Positions 32,938 through 43,735 of a stretch of 46,555 nucleotides of DNA are shown here, piece by piece. The notes below the pieces were generated by a model. It saw nothing but the letters and a program-made list of their open reading frames with translations, was not told the origin of the DNA and searched no databases. Position numbers and translations under genes: made by a program. The stretch is from assembly GCF_009828585.1 (NCBI RefSeq), contig NZ_WSRZ01000031.1, positions 1-46,555 on the forward strand, in the 5' to 3' direction. Each line of letters opens with the position of its first letter. Position 1 is the first letter of the stretch. The DNA is from Shewanella litoralis (lineage in GTDB: Bacteria > Pseudomonadota > Gammaproteobacteria > Enterobacterales > Shewanellaceae).

Positions 32938-35900
32938 TTACTCTTGGTCCAACTCGATATTAATACCAAGTGAACGGATTTCCTTCAACAATACGTTGAA
33001 AGACTCAGGCATGCCTGGTTGCATCTGATGGTTACCGTCGACGATGTTTTTATACATCTGAGTACGACCGTTCACGTCATCTGATTTAACTGTTAGCATT
33101 TCTTGTAGAGTATAAGCTGCACCGTATGCTTCAAGTGCCCACACTTCCATCTCACCGAAACGCTGACCACCGAATTGAGCTTTACCGCCCAATGGTTGTT
33201 GTGTAACTAAGCTGTACGAACCGGTTGAACGGGCGTGCATCTTGTCATCAACTAAGTGGTTCAGTTTGAGCATGTACATGTAACCAACAGTTACTTTACG
33301 CTCAAATTCGTTACCGGTACGGCCGTCACATAACGTTAACTGGCCAGACTCAGGTAAGCCTGCAAGAGCAAGCATTTGCTTGATCTCTTTCTCTTTAGCA
33401 CCGTCGAATGCTGGTGTAGCAATCGGTACACCACCTTTAAGGTGAGTTGCCAAGCGCACAACTTCATCATCGGTAAACGATTCAATGTCAACACGCTGTA
33501 GCACGTCGTCACCTAGATCGTAAACTTGCTTGATGTAGTTACGAAGTTCAGCAACTTCACGCTGCTCTTCAAGCATAGCGGTAATCTTATTACCGATGCC
33601 TTTCGCTGCAGCACCCATGTGAACTTCAAGTACCTGACCGATGTTCATACGCGATGGTACGCCCAATGGGTTTAGTACGATGTCTACAGGATTACCTTCT
33701 TCATCGTATGGCATGTCTTCGATTGGACAGATCTTCGAGATAACACCTTTGTTACCATGACGACCCGCCATCTTGTCACCTGGTTGGATAGTACGTTTAA
33801 CTGCTAGGTAAACCTTAACAATTTTCAGTACACCTGGTGCCAAGTCATCACCTTGAGTGATCTTACGACGCTTGATTTCAAACTTCTTATCAAAGTCAGC
33901 TTTTAGCTCTTCGTGCTGTTCAGCTAACTGCTCTAATTCAGTTTGTTTAGCTTCATCGTCGATAACTTGAATTAATACGTCTTTACGTGGGATCTCAGCT
34001 AATTTAGCTTCAGAATAACCAACAGACAGTAACAAGTTACGTGCACGGCTCAATACACCTTCTTCAAGGATCTTGAACTCTTCGCCTAAGTCTTTACGAG
34101 CTTGGCGTACGTGCATTTCTTCGATTTCAAGCGCGCGCTTATCTTTCTCAACGCCGTCACGGGTAAATACCTGGACGTCGATGATGGTGCCTTTCACTGA
34201 GTTAGGTACACGTAATGAACTGTCCTTAACGTCAGAGGCTTTTTCACCAAAAATAGCACGGAGTAGTTTCTCTTCTGGGGTTAACTGTGTTTCACCTTTA
34301 GGTGTCACTTTACCCACTAGAATGTCGCCACCCTTCACTTCAGCACCAATGTAAACGATACCTGATTCATCTAATTTAGATAAAGCAGACTCGCCTACGT
34401 TTGGAATATCAGCAGTGATTTCTTCGCTACCCAATTTAGTATCACGAGCAATACAAGAAAGCTCTTGGATATGGATAGTAGTGAAGCGATCTTCTTGCGC
34501 TACGCGCTCAGAAATTAAGATCGAATCTTCGAAGTTATAACCGTTCCAAGGCATGAACGCGATACGCATGTTTTGACCAAGGGCCAAATCACCTAAATCG
34601 GTAGATGGACCATCAGCTAATACGTCACCACGAACCACAGGCTCACCAACGAAACAACAAGGACGTTGGTTAATACAAGTGTTTTGGTTAGAACGGGTAT
34701 ATTTAGTTAAGTTGTAAATATCGATACCCGCTTCGCCTGGGCGTAGCTCATCTTCATTTACTTTAACAACGATACGGCTAGCATCTACGTAGTCAACAAC
34801 ACCACCACGTTTAGCAGCAACAACCACACCAGAGTCAACAGCAAGTGTACGTTCAATACCAGTACCCACTAACGGCTTATCAGCACGTAAAGTAGGAACG
34901 GCTTGACGTTGCATGTTAGCACCCATCAATGCGCGGTTAGCATCATCGTGTTCTAAGAACGGAATCAGTGATGCCGCAACAGAAATAATCTGTTGTGGTG
35001 ATACGTCCATATACTGAACATCTGCAGCACGCATAAAGGTAGATTCACCTTTATGACGACACGCAATCTGCTCTTCAACCATGCGGCCATCAGCATCAAC
35101 TTCAATGTTTGCCTGAGCAATAACATAACGGCCCTCTTCGATTGCTGATAAGTATTCAACTTCATCAGTAATCACACCATCAACCACTTTGCGGTAAGGT
35201 GTTTCTAAGAAACCATAAGAGTTAGTGCGCGCAAAACTTGCTAGCGAGTTGATTAGACCAATGTTTGGACCTTCAGGGGTCTCAATTGGACATAAACGAC
35301 CGTAGTGAGTTGGATGTACGTCACGTACTTCGAAGCCAGCACGTTCACGAGTCAAACCACCGGGGCCAAGAGCAGAAATACGACGCTTATGCGTCACTTC
35401 TGATAGCGGGTTGTTTTGATCCATAAACTGTGACAACTGTGAAGAACCGAAGAATTCTTTCACTGCCGCAGAAATTGGCTTAGCGTTAATTAAGTCTTGT
35501 GGCATAAGCTCGTTTAAATCGCCTAACGATAGACGTTCACGAACAGCACGCTCAACACGGACTAAACCAACACGGAATTGGTTTTCAGCCATCTCACCTA
35601 CGCTACGAATACGACGGTTGCCTAAGTGGTCAATATCGTCGACTTCATCATAACCGTTACGGATTTCGATGATTTTCTTCATTACCGATACGATGTCTTC
35701 TTTAGACAACACACCGTTACCTTCGTCTTCAGCAATCTCAAGACGACGGTTGAACTTCATACGACCTACTTTAGATAAGTCATAACGTTCTTCACTGAAG
35801 AATAGGTTTTGGAATAAACCTTCTGCTGCATCTTTGGTTGGTGGCTCGCCAGGACGCATCATACGGTAAATCTCAACTAACGCTTCTAGACGGTTAGTTG

Positions 35901-36969
35901 TAGAGTCAATGCGTAATGTGTCAGCAATATAAGCACCATGATCAAGATCATTGATAAACAATGTATCAATGTTCTTAATACCAGCAAGAGACAACTTAGC
36001 TAAATCTTCTAAGGTAATCTCGCTGTTAGCTGTAACTAATACTTCACCTGTATCTTCATCGATATAGTCTTGTGCAGCATACTTACCAACGATGTACTCA
36101 ACTGGCACTTCAAGCTCAGTTGTGTTGGTTTTTTCAAGTTGCTTAATATGACGCGCAGTAATACGACGGCCAGCTTCAACTAATAAAGAGCCTTCAGCAT
36201 CTTTAACATCATAACTTGCTGTTTCGCCGCGTAAACGGTCTGGCACAAGTGCCATTACAAGTGAGTCTTTCTTGATCTTAAACTCAATACGCTCAAAGAA
36301 TAAATCTAAGATATCTTGAGTAGAGTATTCAAGCGCACGTAGAATAATCGTTGCCGGTAACTTACGACGACGGTCAATACGAACGAATAAAGCATCTTTA
36401 GGATCGAATTCAAAATCAAGCCATGAACCACGGTAAGGAATAATACGTGCGTTATACAGCACCTTACCTGAAGAGTGGGTTTTACCACGGTCATGATCAA
36501 AGAACACGCCTGGAGAACGGTGTAACTGAGAAACGATAACACGCTCAGTACCGTTGATAACGAAAGTACCGTTATCAGTCATCAATGGGATATCACCCAT
36601 GTAGACTTCTTGCTCTTTAATGTCTTTAACAGTGCCTGCAGCAGCTTCACGGTCAAACAACACCATGCGTAATTTAACGCGAAGTGGTGCTGAATAAGTA
36701 ACACCGCGGATCTGACATTCTTTCACATCAAAAACTGGCTCACCTAGCTTGTAGCTGACATATTGCAGCTCAGAATAGCCAGAAAAGCTCTTGATAGGAA
36801 AAACGCTACGGAATGCAGCTTCTAAGCCACGCTCACCCGTAGGGTCTTGATCGGTGAACTTCTTAAAAGAGTCTAACTGGATAGACAATAAATAAGGGAT
36901 ATCCAAAACTTTTGGACGCTTACCAAAGTCTTTGCGAATACGCTTCTTTTCAGAATAGGAGTAAACCAT
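32938..36969 (-). CDS. rpoB: RNA polymerase beta subunit
   Basis: 1,343 residues from [20 protein letters not shown]; the frame is open ten codons further upstream, but this ATG with GAGGAAACCC before it fits the family start. The rifampicin pocket [20 protein letters not shown] and [12 protein letters not shown] matches the sensitive wild type of E. coli apart from an I-to-V change. C-terminal clamp sequence is complete. Confidence 0.98.
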   Translation of the reverse strand: MVYSYSEKKRIRKDFGKRPKVLDIPYLLSIQLDSFKKFTDQDPTGERGLEAAFRSVFPIKSFSGYSELQYVSYKLGEPVFDVKECQIRGVTYSAPLRVKLRMVLFDREAAAGTVKDIKEQEVYMGDIPLMTDNGTFVINGTERVIVSQLHRSPGVFFDHDRGKTHSSGKVLYNARIIPYRGSWLDFEFDPKDALFVRIDRRRKLPATIILRALEYSTQDILDLFFERIEFKIKKDSLVMALVPDRLRGETASYDVKDAEGSLLVEAGRRITARHIKQLEKTNTTELEVPVEYIVGKYAAQDYIDEDTGEVLVTANSEITLEDLAKLSLAGIKNIDTLFINDLDHGAYIADTLRIDSTTNRLEALVEIYRMMRPGEPPTKDAAEGLFQNLFFSEERYDLSKVGRMKFNRRLEIAEDEGNGVLSKEDIVSVMKKIIEIRNGYDEVDDIDHLGNRRIRSVGEMAENQFRVGLVRVERAVRERLSLGDLNELMPQDLINAKPISAAVKEFFGSSQLSQFMDQNNPLSEVTHKRRISALGPGGLTRERAGFEVRDVHPTHYGRLCPIETPEGPNIGLINSLASFARTNSYGFLETPYRKVVDGVITDEVEYLSAIEEGRYVIAQANIEVDADGRMVEEQIACRHKGESTFMRAADVQYMDVSPQQIISVAASLIPFLEHDDANRALMGANMQRQAVPTLRADKPLVGTGIERTLAVDSGVVVAAKRGGVVDYVDASRIVVKVNEDELRPGEAGIDIYNLTKYTRSNQNTCINQRPCCFVGEPVVRGDVLADGPSTDLGDLALGQNMRIAFMPWNGYNFEDSILISERVAQEDRFTTIHIQELSCIARDTKLGSEEITADIPNVGESALSKLDESGIVYIGAEVKGGDILVGKVTPKGETQLTPEEKLLRAIFGEKASDVKDSSLRVPNSVKGTIIDVQVFTRDGVEKDKRALEIEEMHVRQARKDLGEEFKILEEGVLSRARNLLLSVGYSEAKLAEIPRKDVLIQVIDDEAKQTELEQLAEQHEELKADFDKKFEIKRRKITQGDDLAPGVLKIVKVYLAVKRTIQPGDKMAGRHGNKGVISKICPIEDMPYDEEGNPVDIVLNPLGVPSRMNIGQVLEVHMGAAAKGIGNKITAMLEEQREVAELRNYIKQVYDLGDDVLQRVDIESFTDDEVVRLATHLKGGVPIATPAFDGAKEKEIKQMLALAGLPESGQLTLCDGRTGNEFERKVTVGYMYMLKLNHLVDDKMHARSTGSYSLVTQQPLGGKAQFGGQRFGEMEVWALEAYGAAYTLQEMLTVKSDDVNGRTQMYKNIVDGNHQMQPGMPESFNVLLKEIRSLGINIELDQE

Positions 36970-37132
36970 GGGTTTCCTCTGCTTACGAGATGTGACCAAG
37001 ACTGAAATAATATAATTAAATCAGCACGTTTGCCCATCACCGTTGATGGCAAGAACCTAACCAGTAATCTCTGCTAGGGACTGCTAAAACTGGCGACAAA
37101 CGGTGAATAAAAATCGCCTGCGCATAAAGCGC

Positions 37133-37166
37133 AAAAAAGGCCGACGGTTAAAAAACCGCCAGCCTT
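37133..37166 (-). terminator. rplL-rpoB attenuator hairpin
   Basis: AAGGC...GGTT / AACC...GCCTT stem with two mismatches, followed on the minus strand by six T. Its position between rplL and rpoB matches the partial terminator that lowers rpoBC expression relative to L7/L12 in E. coli. Confidence 0.65.
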
Positions 37167-37207
37167 CACCCAATTACTTGGGTGAGCAAGTAAGCTATAG
37201 CTTACTT
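37167..37207 (-). other. Two stem-loops downstream of rplL
   Basis: CACCCAA/TTGGGTG (37167-37184) and the perfect palindrome AAGTAAGC-TATA-GCTTACTT (37188-37207), the latter overlapping the rplL stop codon. With the attenuator they make three hairpins in a row; in E. coli this spacer carries an RNase III cleavage site. Confidence 0.55.
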
Positions 37208-37570
37208 GATTTCAACAGAAGCACCAGCTGCTTCTAGTTCAGCTTTAAGAGCTTCAGCTTCTTCTTTGCTGATCGCTTCTTTAACAGCGATTGGCGAAGA
37301 TTCAGCCATAGTCTTAGCTTCTTTCAGGCCTAGACCTGTAGCGCCACGTAGAGCTTTAATAACTGCTACTTTGTTGTCGCCGTGTGAAGTAAGAACTACG
37401 TCGAATTCTGTTTGTTCTTCAGCAGCTGCACCAGCATCGCCGCCGCCAGAAACTACTGCAGCAGCAGCAGAAACGCCGAATTTTTCTTCCATAGCTTCGA
37501 TTAGTTCAACAACTTCCATTACAGACATTGCTGCAAAAGCTTCTAACATTTGGTCTTTAGTGATAGACAT
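37202..37570 (-). CDS. rplL: Ribosomal protein L7/L12 (bL12)
   Basis: 122 residues: N-terminal dimerisation helices (about 1-35), an Ala/Gly-rich hinge (about 38-52, [18 protein letters not shown]) and the C-terminal factor-binding domain with [10 protein letters not shown]. Multiple dimers form the flexible stalk that recruits translational GTPases. Starts 54 bases after rplJ. Confidence 0.98.
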   Translation of the reverse strand: MSITKDQMLEAFAAMSVMEVVELIEAMEEKFGVSAAAAVVSGGGDAGAAAEEQTEFDVVLTSHGDNKVAVIKALRGATGLGLKEAKTMAESSPIAVKEAISKEEAEALKAELEAAGASVEIK

Positions 37571-37624
37571 AAGAAATATTTCCTATTGTTCTGAATTCAA
37601 TTTGATTAAGCGGCCGACTTAAAA

Positions 37625-38125
37625 TTAAGCGGCGTCTTGTTTTTGATCGCGAAGGGCGGCCAATGTACGAACGAACTTGCCAGCAGATGCTTCTTTCATA
37701 GTCATCATTAACTGAGCTAGTGCTTCGTTGTATGTTGGTAGTTTCGCTAAACGATCAATATCAGCTGCAGGGATAAATTCCCCTTCGAAAGCTGCACCTT
37801 TAACTTCAAACTTAGCTTGCTCTTTAGCGAAATCTTTTAAAAGACGCGCTGCAGCACCTGGGTGCTCAGTAGAGAATGCTAGTAAAGTTGGGCCAGTGAA
37901 AGTTTCGGCTAGGCACTCAAAAGCAGTACCTTGAACAGCGCGACGAGCTAAAGTGTTACGTACTACACGTACATAAACACCGTTAGCGCGAGCTGTTTTA
38001 CGCAAAACAGTCATAGCACCTACAGTTACGCCACGTGAATCAGCGGCAACTGCAGAAAGTGCACCTTTGGCAGCTTCGTTGACTTCAGCAACAATTGCCT
38101 TTTTGTCTTCGAGTCTTAATGCCAT
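37625..38125 (-). CDS. rplJ: Ribosomal protein L10 (uL10)
   Basis: 166 residues ([20 protein letters not shown]), with the C-terminal helix that binds L7/L12 dimers. The L10-L12 complex represses its own mRNA through a leader upstream, which is visible here. Confidence 0.98.
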   Translation of the reverse strand: MALRLEDKKAIVAEVNEAAKGALSAVAADSRGVTVGAMTVLRKTARANGVYVRVVRNTLARRAVQGTAFECLAETFTGPTLLAFSTEHPGAAARLLKDFAKEQAKFEVKGAAFEGEFIPAADIDRLAKLPTYNEALAQLMMTMKEASAGKFVRTLAALRDQKQDAA

Positions 38126-38375
38126 TGGCTTTACTCCTGGATTCTACCTAGGGAATACCCCTAGAATTTACCAAACTAAGCACAACATGTACTTAGTTAC
38201 TTACGGTGCAGATATTCCAGTAAAAAAATTTAGCTGGGGCCTGACACCGTCTACGCAGGAAATTAAGTGAACCTTACGATTGACACCTGCGGTCTTGGAC
38301 GGAAGCTCAATTCTTAGCCAACAAACCTAATTAAATAGGTTAGTATCAGCTAAAAGGAGCTTCAACCCACAAAGT
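38126..38375 (-). promoter_or_regulatory. L10 leader (rplJL autoregulation)
   Basis: About 250 bases of structured leader RNA between the rplJ promoter and start. It includes conserved-looking blocks AGGTGTCAATCGTAAGGTTC and GTAGACGGTGTCAGGCCCC; the latter resembles the E. coli segment GTAGACGGTGCCAG. The stem CTAGGGGTATTCCCTAG lies close to the rplJ start. This is where L10(L12)4 binds in E. coli to repress translation. Confidence 0.7.
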
Positions 38376-38381
38376 GCGCGC

Positions 38382-38410
38382 ATTATAGACTAATACACGC
38401 ATTTTGTAAA
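38382..38410 (-). promoter_or_regulatory. rplJL-rpoBC promoter
   Basis: Minus-strand TTTACA (38405-38410) and perfect TATAAT (38382-38387), 17-bp spacer, GCGCGC discriminator. The -35 abuts the rplA stop codon. Confidence 0.78.
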
Positions 38411-38411
38411 A

Positions 38412-39113
38412 TTACTTAATGTCTTCCAAGCTTGCTTGGTCAACAGTCACACCTGCACCCATAGTGGTAGAGATGCTAACTTTTTTCACGTAAATGCCTT
38501 TTGCAACTGCTGGCTTAGCCTTTTTCAGTGCAGACACTAACGCTTCTAAGTTGTCTTTTAACTGTTCAACAGTGAAATCCACTTTACCGATAGTAGTGTG
38601 GATAATACCGTTCTTGTCGTTGCGGTAACGAACTTGACCAGCTTTAGCATTTTTAACTGCTTCTGCAACGTTAGGCGTCACAGTACCAGTTTTAGGGTTA
38701 GGCATTAAACCACGTGGGCCTAAAATTTGACCTAACATACCAACAACGCGCATTGCGTCTGGTGATGCGATAACAACGTCAAAGTTCATTTCGCCAGCTT
38801 TAACTTGTTCAGCTAAATCTTCCATACCCACTAGTTCTGCGCCTGCAGCTTTAGCAGCTTCAGCGTTTGCACCTTGAGTGAATACAGCAACACGAACGTC
38901 ACGACCAGTACCGTGTGGTAGTACAGTAGCACCACGCACGTTTTGGTCTGATTTACGAGGATCGATACCAAGGTTAACAGCTACGTCAACACTTTCTACA
39001 AACTTAGCAGTTGCTAGTTCTTGTAAAAGTGCTACTGCTTCGTTGATGTCATACTGTTTAGTTGCATCAACTTTTTCGCGGATTACGCGAGCGCGCTTAG
39101 TTAGCTTTGCCAT
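38412..39113 (-). CDS. rplA: Ribosomal protein L1 (uL1)
   Basis: 233 residues, two-domain L1 with [18 protein letters not shown] and [15 protein letters not shown]1 forms the mobile stalk at the E site and represses rplKA translation by binding its mRNA. Four bases after rplK. Confidence 0.98.
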   Translation of the reverse strand: MAKLTKRARVIREKVDATKQYDINEAVALLQELATAKFVESVDVAVNLGIDPRKSDQNVRGATVLPHGTGRDVRVAVFTQGANAEAAKAAGAELVGMEDLAEQVKAGEMNFDVVIASPDAMRVVGMLGQILGPRGLMPNPKTGTVTPNVAEAVKNAKAGQVRYRNDKNGIIHTTIGKVDFTVEQLKDNLEALVSALKKAKPAVAKGIYVKKVSISTTMGAGVTVDQASLEDIK

Positions 39114-39117
39114 TATA

Positions 39118-39546
39118 TTAGTCCTCTACTACCAAACCCATTGAACGTGCAGTACCTTCAATTGAGCGAGTCATCGCTTCAATGTCAGCACCAGTCATAT
39201 CAGCAGCTTTAGTTTCAGCGATTTCCTGAACTGCGCTACGCTTGATAGTTCCTACTTTTTGAGTGTTAGGACGGCCAGAACCTGATTTCAGACCAGCTGC
39301 TTTAAGCAGTAGGAAAGACGCAGGTGGAGTCTTAGTTTCAAAAGTGAAAGAACGGTCGTTATATACAGTGATAACAACAGGAATTGGCATACCTTTCTCG
39401 AACTTTTCAGTACGAGCGTTGAATGCTTTACAGAATTCCATGATGTTCACACCTTTTTGACCTAAAGCAGGACCAACTGGTGGAGACGGGTTTGCAGCAC
39501 CGGCTGCTACTTGTAGCTTAATATAAGCTTCAATTTTCTTTGCCAT
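39118..39546 (-). CDS. rplK: Ribosomal protein L11 (uL11)
   Basis: 142 residues from [20 protein letters not shown]; an 11-codon extension upstream is ignored since this start has GAGGAAATG before it. [20 protein letters not shown] is the thiostrepton-site N-domain. L11 is part of the GTPase centre and needed for RelA activation. Confidence 0.98.
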   Translation of the reverse strand: MAKKIEAYIKLQVAAGAANPSPPVGPALGQKGVNIMEFCKAFNARTEKFEKGMPIPVVITVYNDRSFTFETKTPPASFLLLKAAGLKSGSGRPNTQKVGTIKRSAVQEIAETKAADMTGADIEAMTRSIEGTARSMGLVVED

Positions 39547-39614
39547 GTCGACATTTCCTCTATTTGGGTTCAAACGCATCTCGGCGACATGCCAATTTGC
39601 TCCCCTGAAAACAA

Positions 39615-39645
39615 CGGGTGCGAATTATAGTAAAATACGCACCCG
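39615..39645. repeat. Inverted repeat enclosing the rplK -10 box
   Basis: CGGGTGCG and CGCACCCG (8 bp each) are separated by 15 bases that contain the TATAAT of the rplK promoter. It could be the terminator of secE-nusG, an operator, or an RNA element. Confidence 0.6.
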
Positions 39646-39652
39646 CAAACAA
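39624..39652 (-). promoter_or_regulatory. rplKA promoter
   Basis: Minus-strand TTGTTT (39647-39652) and perfect TATAAT (39624-39629), spacer 17 bp. Lies between nusG and rplK. Confidence 0.75.
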
Positions 39653-39675
39653 TAATTATTTTGTAGTTATTTTAA

Positions 39676-40227
39676 TCAGCTCTTTTCAACCTGATTAAAA
39701 TCTAATTCTACTGGCGTTGAACGACCGAAAATCATAACAGAAACCTTAACGCGGTTTTTGTCGTAATCAACTTCTTCGATAGTGCCATTAAAGTCAGCAA
39801 ATGGACCATCACACACACGAACAACTTCACCAGGTTCATACATTACACGATGAGTTGGAGACTCAATGGTGTCTTGCAGACGCTGAAGAATAGCATTAGC
39901 TTCTTTGTCAGAAATTGGCGCTGGGCGATCAGATGTACCACCAATAAAGCCCATTACACGTGGAATGCTCTTTACTAAGTGCCAGCTATCATCGTTCATT
40001 TCCATTTGGACTAATACATAGCCAGGGAAAAACTTACGTTCGCTTTTGCGACGCTGACCCGCACGCATTTCTACTACTTCTTCAGTTGGGACTAAAATCT
40101 CACCGAAGTAGCTTTCCATGTTGTGCATTTTGATATGTTCAAGCAGTGTTTTAAGCACACGGCCTTCATAACCCGAAAAGGCTTGAATCACATACCATCT
40201 TTTTTTCGCTTCTGTAGCTTCAGTCAT
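39676..40227 (-). CDS. nusG: Transcription elongation factor NusG
   Basis: 183 residues: NGN domain (about 8-120, [20 protein letters not shown]) and C-terminal KOW domain (about 130-183, [20 protein letters not shown]). NusG speeds RNA polymerase, binds Rho and couples to S10. Ten bases after secE. Confidence 0.98.
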   Translation of the reverse strand: MTEATEAKKRWYVIQAFSGYEGRVLKTLLEHIKMHNMESYFGEILVPTEEVVEMRAGQRRKSERKFFPGYVLVQMEMNDDSWHLVKSIPRVMGFIGGTSDRPAPISDKEANAILQRLQDTIESPTHRVMYEPGEVVRVCDGPFADFNGTIEEVDYDKNRVKVSVMIFGRSTPVELDFNQVEKS

Positions 40228-40237
40228 TTTTAGATGC

Positions 40238-40609
40238 CTATACGCCAGTAATTAAATTGACTACTCGTAACAATACCGCATCTAATCCCCACAGGATCAG
40301 TGCTACTACAGCTGTTGCTGCAAGTACAATAAATGTAGTGTTTAGTGCCTCTTGGCGAGTTGGCCATACCACTTTACGCACTTCAATATGTGCTTCACGG
40401 GCAAATGATAATGCTTGCTTACCCTTAATGGTTTGCAATGCAATAACACCAGCAATAGCAAAGGCAATAATTACCCCAGCAACACGAGCCACAACATTTG
40501 CATCTGCGTAAAATTGATTGCCTATAACAGCAGCAGCGATAAGCAATGCTGCTACGCCCCACTTAACGATATCCAAAGAATTACTCTGGTTTTCAGTATT
40601 TGTTGTCAT
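40238..40609 (-). CDS. secE: Preprotein translocase subunit SecE
   Basis: 123 residues with three membrane helices (about 15-32, 40-59 and 92-115) like E. coli SecE, and the conserved cytoplasmic segment [17 protein letters not shown]. It clamps SecY. Co-transcribed with nusG. Confidence 0.97.
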   Translation of the reverse strand: MTTNTENQSNSLDIVKWGVAALLIAAAVIGNQFYADANVVARVAGVIIAFAIAGVIALQTIKGKQALSFAREAHIEVRKVVWPTRQEALNTTFIVLAATAVVALILWGLDAVLLRVVNLITGV

Positions 40610-40729
40610 CGGTTAATTCCGTTACTCACTACGACCTGAGCTTAGCTTGGTAAACAACATATTTACCAAATCCGCATTTCCGAGCTTTCCCAGAAAATGC
40701 ATAAGCACAGGGTCAAAAATCGGCCATAG

Positions 40730-40758
40730 ATTGTATTCTTATTCAGCTTTATTCGCAA
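40730..40758 (-). promoter_or_regulatory. secE-nusG promoter
   Basis: Minus-strand TTGCGA (40753-40758) and TACAAT (40730-40735), 17-bp spacer, between the tuf terminator and secE. Confidence 0.6.
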
Positions 40759-40819
40759 CAATACAGCTAAAGTTAGCGTAACAATTTAGGCAAAAAAAAC
40801 AATTAATCGATGTTTTTTC

Positions 40820-42060
40820 CCTAAAAACAAAAAAGGAAGCCGAAGCTTCCTTTTTCAGTGTTCACTAAAGTCGCTATTACGCGATGATTTTAGCTACAAC
40901 ACCAGCACCAACTGTACGGCCACCTTCACGGATAGCGAAACGTAAACCGTCGTCCATCGCGATTGGGTAAATCAAAGTAACTACCATCTTGATGTTATCA
41001 CCAGGCATAACCATTTCTACGCCTTCTGGTAACTCAATTGTGCCTGTTACGTCTGTTGTACGGAAGTAGAACTGTGGACGGTAACCTTTAAAGAATGGAG
41101 TGTGACGACCACCCTCTTCTTTTGATAACACGTACACTTCTGATTCGAATGTTGTGTGTGGCGTGATTGAACCAGGCTTAGCTAGTACTTGACCACGTTC
41201 TACGTCATCACGCTTAGTACCACGTAATAACACACCACAGTTCTCGCCTGCACGACCTTCGTCAAGCAGTTTACGGAACATTTCTACACCAGTACACGTT
41301 GTCTTAGTAGTCGCATGAACACCAACGATTTCTACTTCGTCTGATACTCGTACAATACCACGCTCAACACGACCAGTTACCACTGTACCACGACCTGAAA
41401 TCGAGAATACGTCTTCGATTGGTAGTAGGAATGGCTTATCGATGTCACGCTCTGGCTCGGGAATATAAGAGTCTAACGCTTCTGCTAACTCAAGAATCTT
41501 ACCTTCCCATGCTGCATCGCCTTCTAGCGCTTTTAATGCAGAACCCTGGATAACTGGTAAGTCATCACCTGGGAAGTCGTATTCTGAAAGAAGTTCACGA
41601 ACTTCCATCTCTACTAATTCTAGTAATTCTTCGTCATCTACCATGTCACACTTGTTCATGAATACGATGATGAATGGTACACCTACCTGACGTGAAAGTA
41701 GGATGTGCTCACGAGTCTGTGGCATTGGGCCGTCAGTCGCTGCTACTACTAAAATCGCGCCGTCCATCTGTGCAGCACCAGTAATCATGTTTTTAACATA
41801 ATCGGCGTGACCTGGACAATCTACGTGTGCGTAGTGACGTGATGGAGTGTCATATTCGATGTGCGAAGTATTAATAGTAATACCGCGCTCACGCTCTTCT
41901 GGAGCGTTATCGATTTGTGCGAAGTTACGAGCTTCACCACCATAAGTCTTAGACAATACAGCAGAGATAGCTGCAGTAAGAGTTGTTTTACCATGGTCAA
42001 CGTGACCGATGGTGCCTACGTTTACGTGGGGCTTTTTACGTTCAAATTTAGCTTTTGCCA
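40820..42060. repeat. tuf duplication tract, copy 2
   Basis: Matches 24038-25278 with one base difference seen (42029). The boundaries lie at the first base of the start codon and just after the terminator. Confidence 0.85.
40823..40855 (-). terminator. Terminator of the tRNA-tuf unit
   Basis: Same GGAAGC/GCTTCC hairpin and T-run as the str operon terminator; lies 21 bases after the tuf stop. Confidence 0.85.
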
Positions 42061-42061
42061 T
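40877..42061 (-). CDS. tuf: Elongation factor Tu, copy downstream of tRNA genes
   Basis: 394 residues, identical in protein sequence to the str operon copy. Starts at ATG rather than GTG. It is 109 bases after tRNA-Thr(GGT) and probably shares its transcript, as E. coli tufB does. The shared terminator and near-perfect DNA identity point to concerted evolution of the pair. Confidence 0.98.
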   Translation of the reverse strand: MAKAKFERKKPHVNVGTIGHVDHGKTTLTAAISAVLSKTYGGEARNFAQIDNAPEERERGITINTSHIEYDTPSRHYAHVDCPGHADYVKNMITGAAQMDGAILVVAATDGPMPQTREHILLSRQVGVPFIIVFMNKCDMVDDEELLELVEMEVRELLSEYDFPGDDLPVIQGSALKALEGDAAWEGKILELAEALDSYIPEPERDIDKPFLLPIEDVFSISGRGTVVTGRVERGIVRVSDEVEIVGVHATTKTTCTGVEMFRKLLDEGRAGENCGVLLRGTKRDDVERGQVLAKPGSITPHTTFESEVYVLSKEEGGRHTPFFKGYRPQFYFRTTDVTGTIELPEGVEMVMPGDNIKMVVTLIYPIAMDDGLRFAIREGGRTVGAGVVAKIIA

Positions 42062-42170
42062 GGTATCGCCTCAATCCAATAGTTTGGTGATGAAAACACA
42101 CATATAGTAAAAATCCGATGCATAAATATGACATCGAATCGAGTATCGTTTAGGAGTTAGTATGACAGGC

Positions 42171-42246
42171 TGGTGCTGATAGGCAGATTCGAACTGCCGA
42201 CCTCACCCTTACCAAGGGTGCGCTCTACCAACTGAGCCATATCAGC
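42171..42246 (-). tRNA. thrT: tRNA-Thr (GGT)
   Basis: 76 bases with encoded CCA. Acceptor GCTGATA/TATCAGC, anticodon loop TTGGTAA between CACCC and GGGTG, T-loop TTCGAAT. Confidence 0.95.
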
Positions 42247-42256
42247 AATCAAATTT

Positions 42257-42330
42257 TGGAGCGGATGGCGGGAATCGAACCCGCGTTATCAGCTTGGAAG
42301 GCTGGAGTAATACCATTATACGACATCCGC
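42257..42330 (-). tRNA. glyT: tRNA-Gly (TCC)
   Basis: 74 bases with encoded CCA. Acceptor GCGGATG/CATCCGC, anticodon loop CTTCCAA, T-loop TTCGATT. Confidence 0.95.
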
Positions 42331-42366
42331 GCAACCTAACATAGGCTACCTAACTACCTAGAAAAA

Positions 42367-42451
42367 TGGTGGAGGGAGAAGGATTCGAACCTTCGAAGGC
42401 TGAGCCGTCAGATTTACAGTCTGATCCCTTTGGCCACTCGGGAACCCCTCC
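42367..42451 (-). tRNA. tyrU: tRNA-Tyr (GTA)
   Basis: 85 bases with encoded CCA and the long class II variable arm. Acceptor GGAGGGG with CCCTCC, anticodon loop CTGTAAA. Confidence 0.95.
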
Positions 42452-42459
42452 AGAGAAAA

Positions 42460-42535
<76 letters not shown>

Positions 42536-42553
42536 GTGTCATTTCGGGTTCGG

Positions 42554-42582
42554 ATATTAGGTAAATGTGTCCAGGAGTGCAA
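42554..42582 (-). promoter_or_regulatory. tRNA-tuf operon promoter
   Basis: Minus-strand TTGCAC (42577-42582) and TAATAT (42554-42559), 17-bp spacer, with the first tRNA about 20 bases downstream of the -10. Confidence 0.75.
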
Positions 42583-42703
42583 TAGATAAATGCGAAAAAA
42601 CGTAAAAAAAGTTTCAAATGACGTTTTTTTGCTCTCGTTTTTTGAAAAAAGTGCAATTTCTAGGCGGATCTATTCCACATGACCACAAATCAATATCAAA
42701 GTA

Positions 42704-42732
42704 TTGTCGCCTATTATTCGATAGTGTAATGT
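42704..42732 (+). promoter_or_regulatory. Candidate coaA promoter
   Basis: TTGTCG (42704-42709) and TAATGT (42727-42732), 17-bp spacer, just upstream of the coaA ribosome-binding site. The -10 is imperfect, so this is tentative. Confidence 0.4.
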
Positions 42733-42757
42733 GCCTGACCAACCTAGAGGAATGGTT

Positions 42758-43708
42758 ATGACATCAATAAACTCTATACAAGACGCACTTTACTTTGCTT
42801 TTCAGCGCGAGCATTGGGCTGAATTACGAAAATCAGTGCCACTGACATTGAGCCAAACAGAACTCGAAAACCTTCGCGGTATGAATGAGAAACTGTCACT
42901 CGATGAAGTAACCGATATTTATTTGCCTCTTAGTCGCTTATTGAATCTTTTTGTGGGCTCTAAACAACAACGAGGGCTCGTTCTGGGTAAATTTCTTGAA
43001 CAGAAAAACGTCCCTAGCCCTTACATTATCAGTATTGCTGGTAGTGTTGCTGTAGGTAAAAGTACTACTGCCCGTATTCTGCAAACGTTACTCCAGCGTT
43101 GGCCAGAGCACCCTAAAGTTGATCTTGTCACTACAGACGGTTTTTTATATCCGCTTGCCGATCTTAAGCGCAAAGGTTTATTACAACGTAAAGGCTTTCC
43201 AGAAAGTTACGACATGAAAATGTTAGTCGAGTTTATCTCTGCAGTTAAAGCTGGTAATAAAGAAGTTTTAGCACCGCTGTATTCTCATGTCACTTATGAT
43301 AGATGTCACGATGAACATCAAGCAATTCGTCAGCCTGACATTTTGATCCTAGAAGGTCTTAATGTATTACAAACTGGATTAGACACGCCTATCGATACAA
43401 GGCGCCCTTTTGTCTCTGATTTTGTAGATTTTTCCATTTACGTAGATGCAGAAGAAACCTTATTAAAACAGTGGTATAAACAAAGGTTTTTGCAGTTTAG
43501 AAAAGGAGCCTTTAGCGACCCAGACTCATTTTTTCATCACTACTCTTCACTAAGTGACGATGAAGCTAATGCGATAGCTGCTAACATTTGGGATACGATT
43601 AATGGCCCTAACCTGCAGCTGAATATCCAACCGACGAGAGAAAGGGCTCACCTTATTTTACAAAAAGGCCAAAATCACCTCATGAATAAAGTGCTTCTGC
43701 GAAAATAG
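42758..43708 (+). CDS. coaA: Pantothenate kinase CoaA (type I)
   Basis: 316 residues from [20 protein letters not shown], the E. coli length. AGAGG lies 8 bases before this ATG; a GTG nine codons upstream would give a longer form but lacks a ribosome-binding site. P-loop GSVAVGKST (95-103) and [10 protein letters not shown] are intact. It phosphorylates pantothenate, the first step of coenzyme A synthesis, and is feedback-inhibited by CoA in this family. Same tRNA-coaA-birA-murB neighbourhood as in E. coli. Confidence 0.96.
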   Translation: MTSINSIQDALYFAFQREHWAELRKSVPLTLSQTELENLRGMNEKLSLDEVTDIYLPLSRLLNLFVGSKQQRGLVLGKFLEQKNVPSPYIISIAGSVAVGKSTTARILQTLLQRWPEHPKVDLVTTDGFLYPLADLKRKGLLQRKGFPESYDMKMLVEFISAVKAGNKEVLAPLYSHVTYDRCHDEHQAIRQPDILILEGLNVLQTGLDTPIDTRRPFVSDFVDFSIYVDAEETLLKQWYKQRFLQFRKGAFSDPDSFFHHYSSLSDDEANAIAANIWDTINGPNLQLNIQPTRERAHLILQKGQNHLMNKVLLRK

Positions 43709-43717
43709 CAGGTTTGG

Positions 43718-43735
43718 AGCCTAATTAATTAGGCT
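43718..43735. terminator. Possible bidirectional terminator coaA / birA
   Basis: Perfect palindrome AGCCTAATTAATTAGGCT between two convergent genes, followed by TTT on the plus strand. It overlaps the birA stop codon. A/T-rich stem, so strength is uncertain. Confidence 0.4.

Noticed and set aside
33200-35500. Possible rifampicin-resistance changes in rpoB and streptomycin changes in rpsL
   Set aside because: The rifampicin pocket and the S12 lysines have wild-type residues; only a conservative I-to-V difference is seen.
37206-37622. 138-codon plus-strand frame opposite rplL
   Set aside because: Ala/Ser-rich antisense shadow of the L7/L12 hinge and helices.
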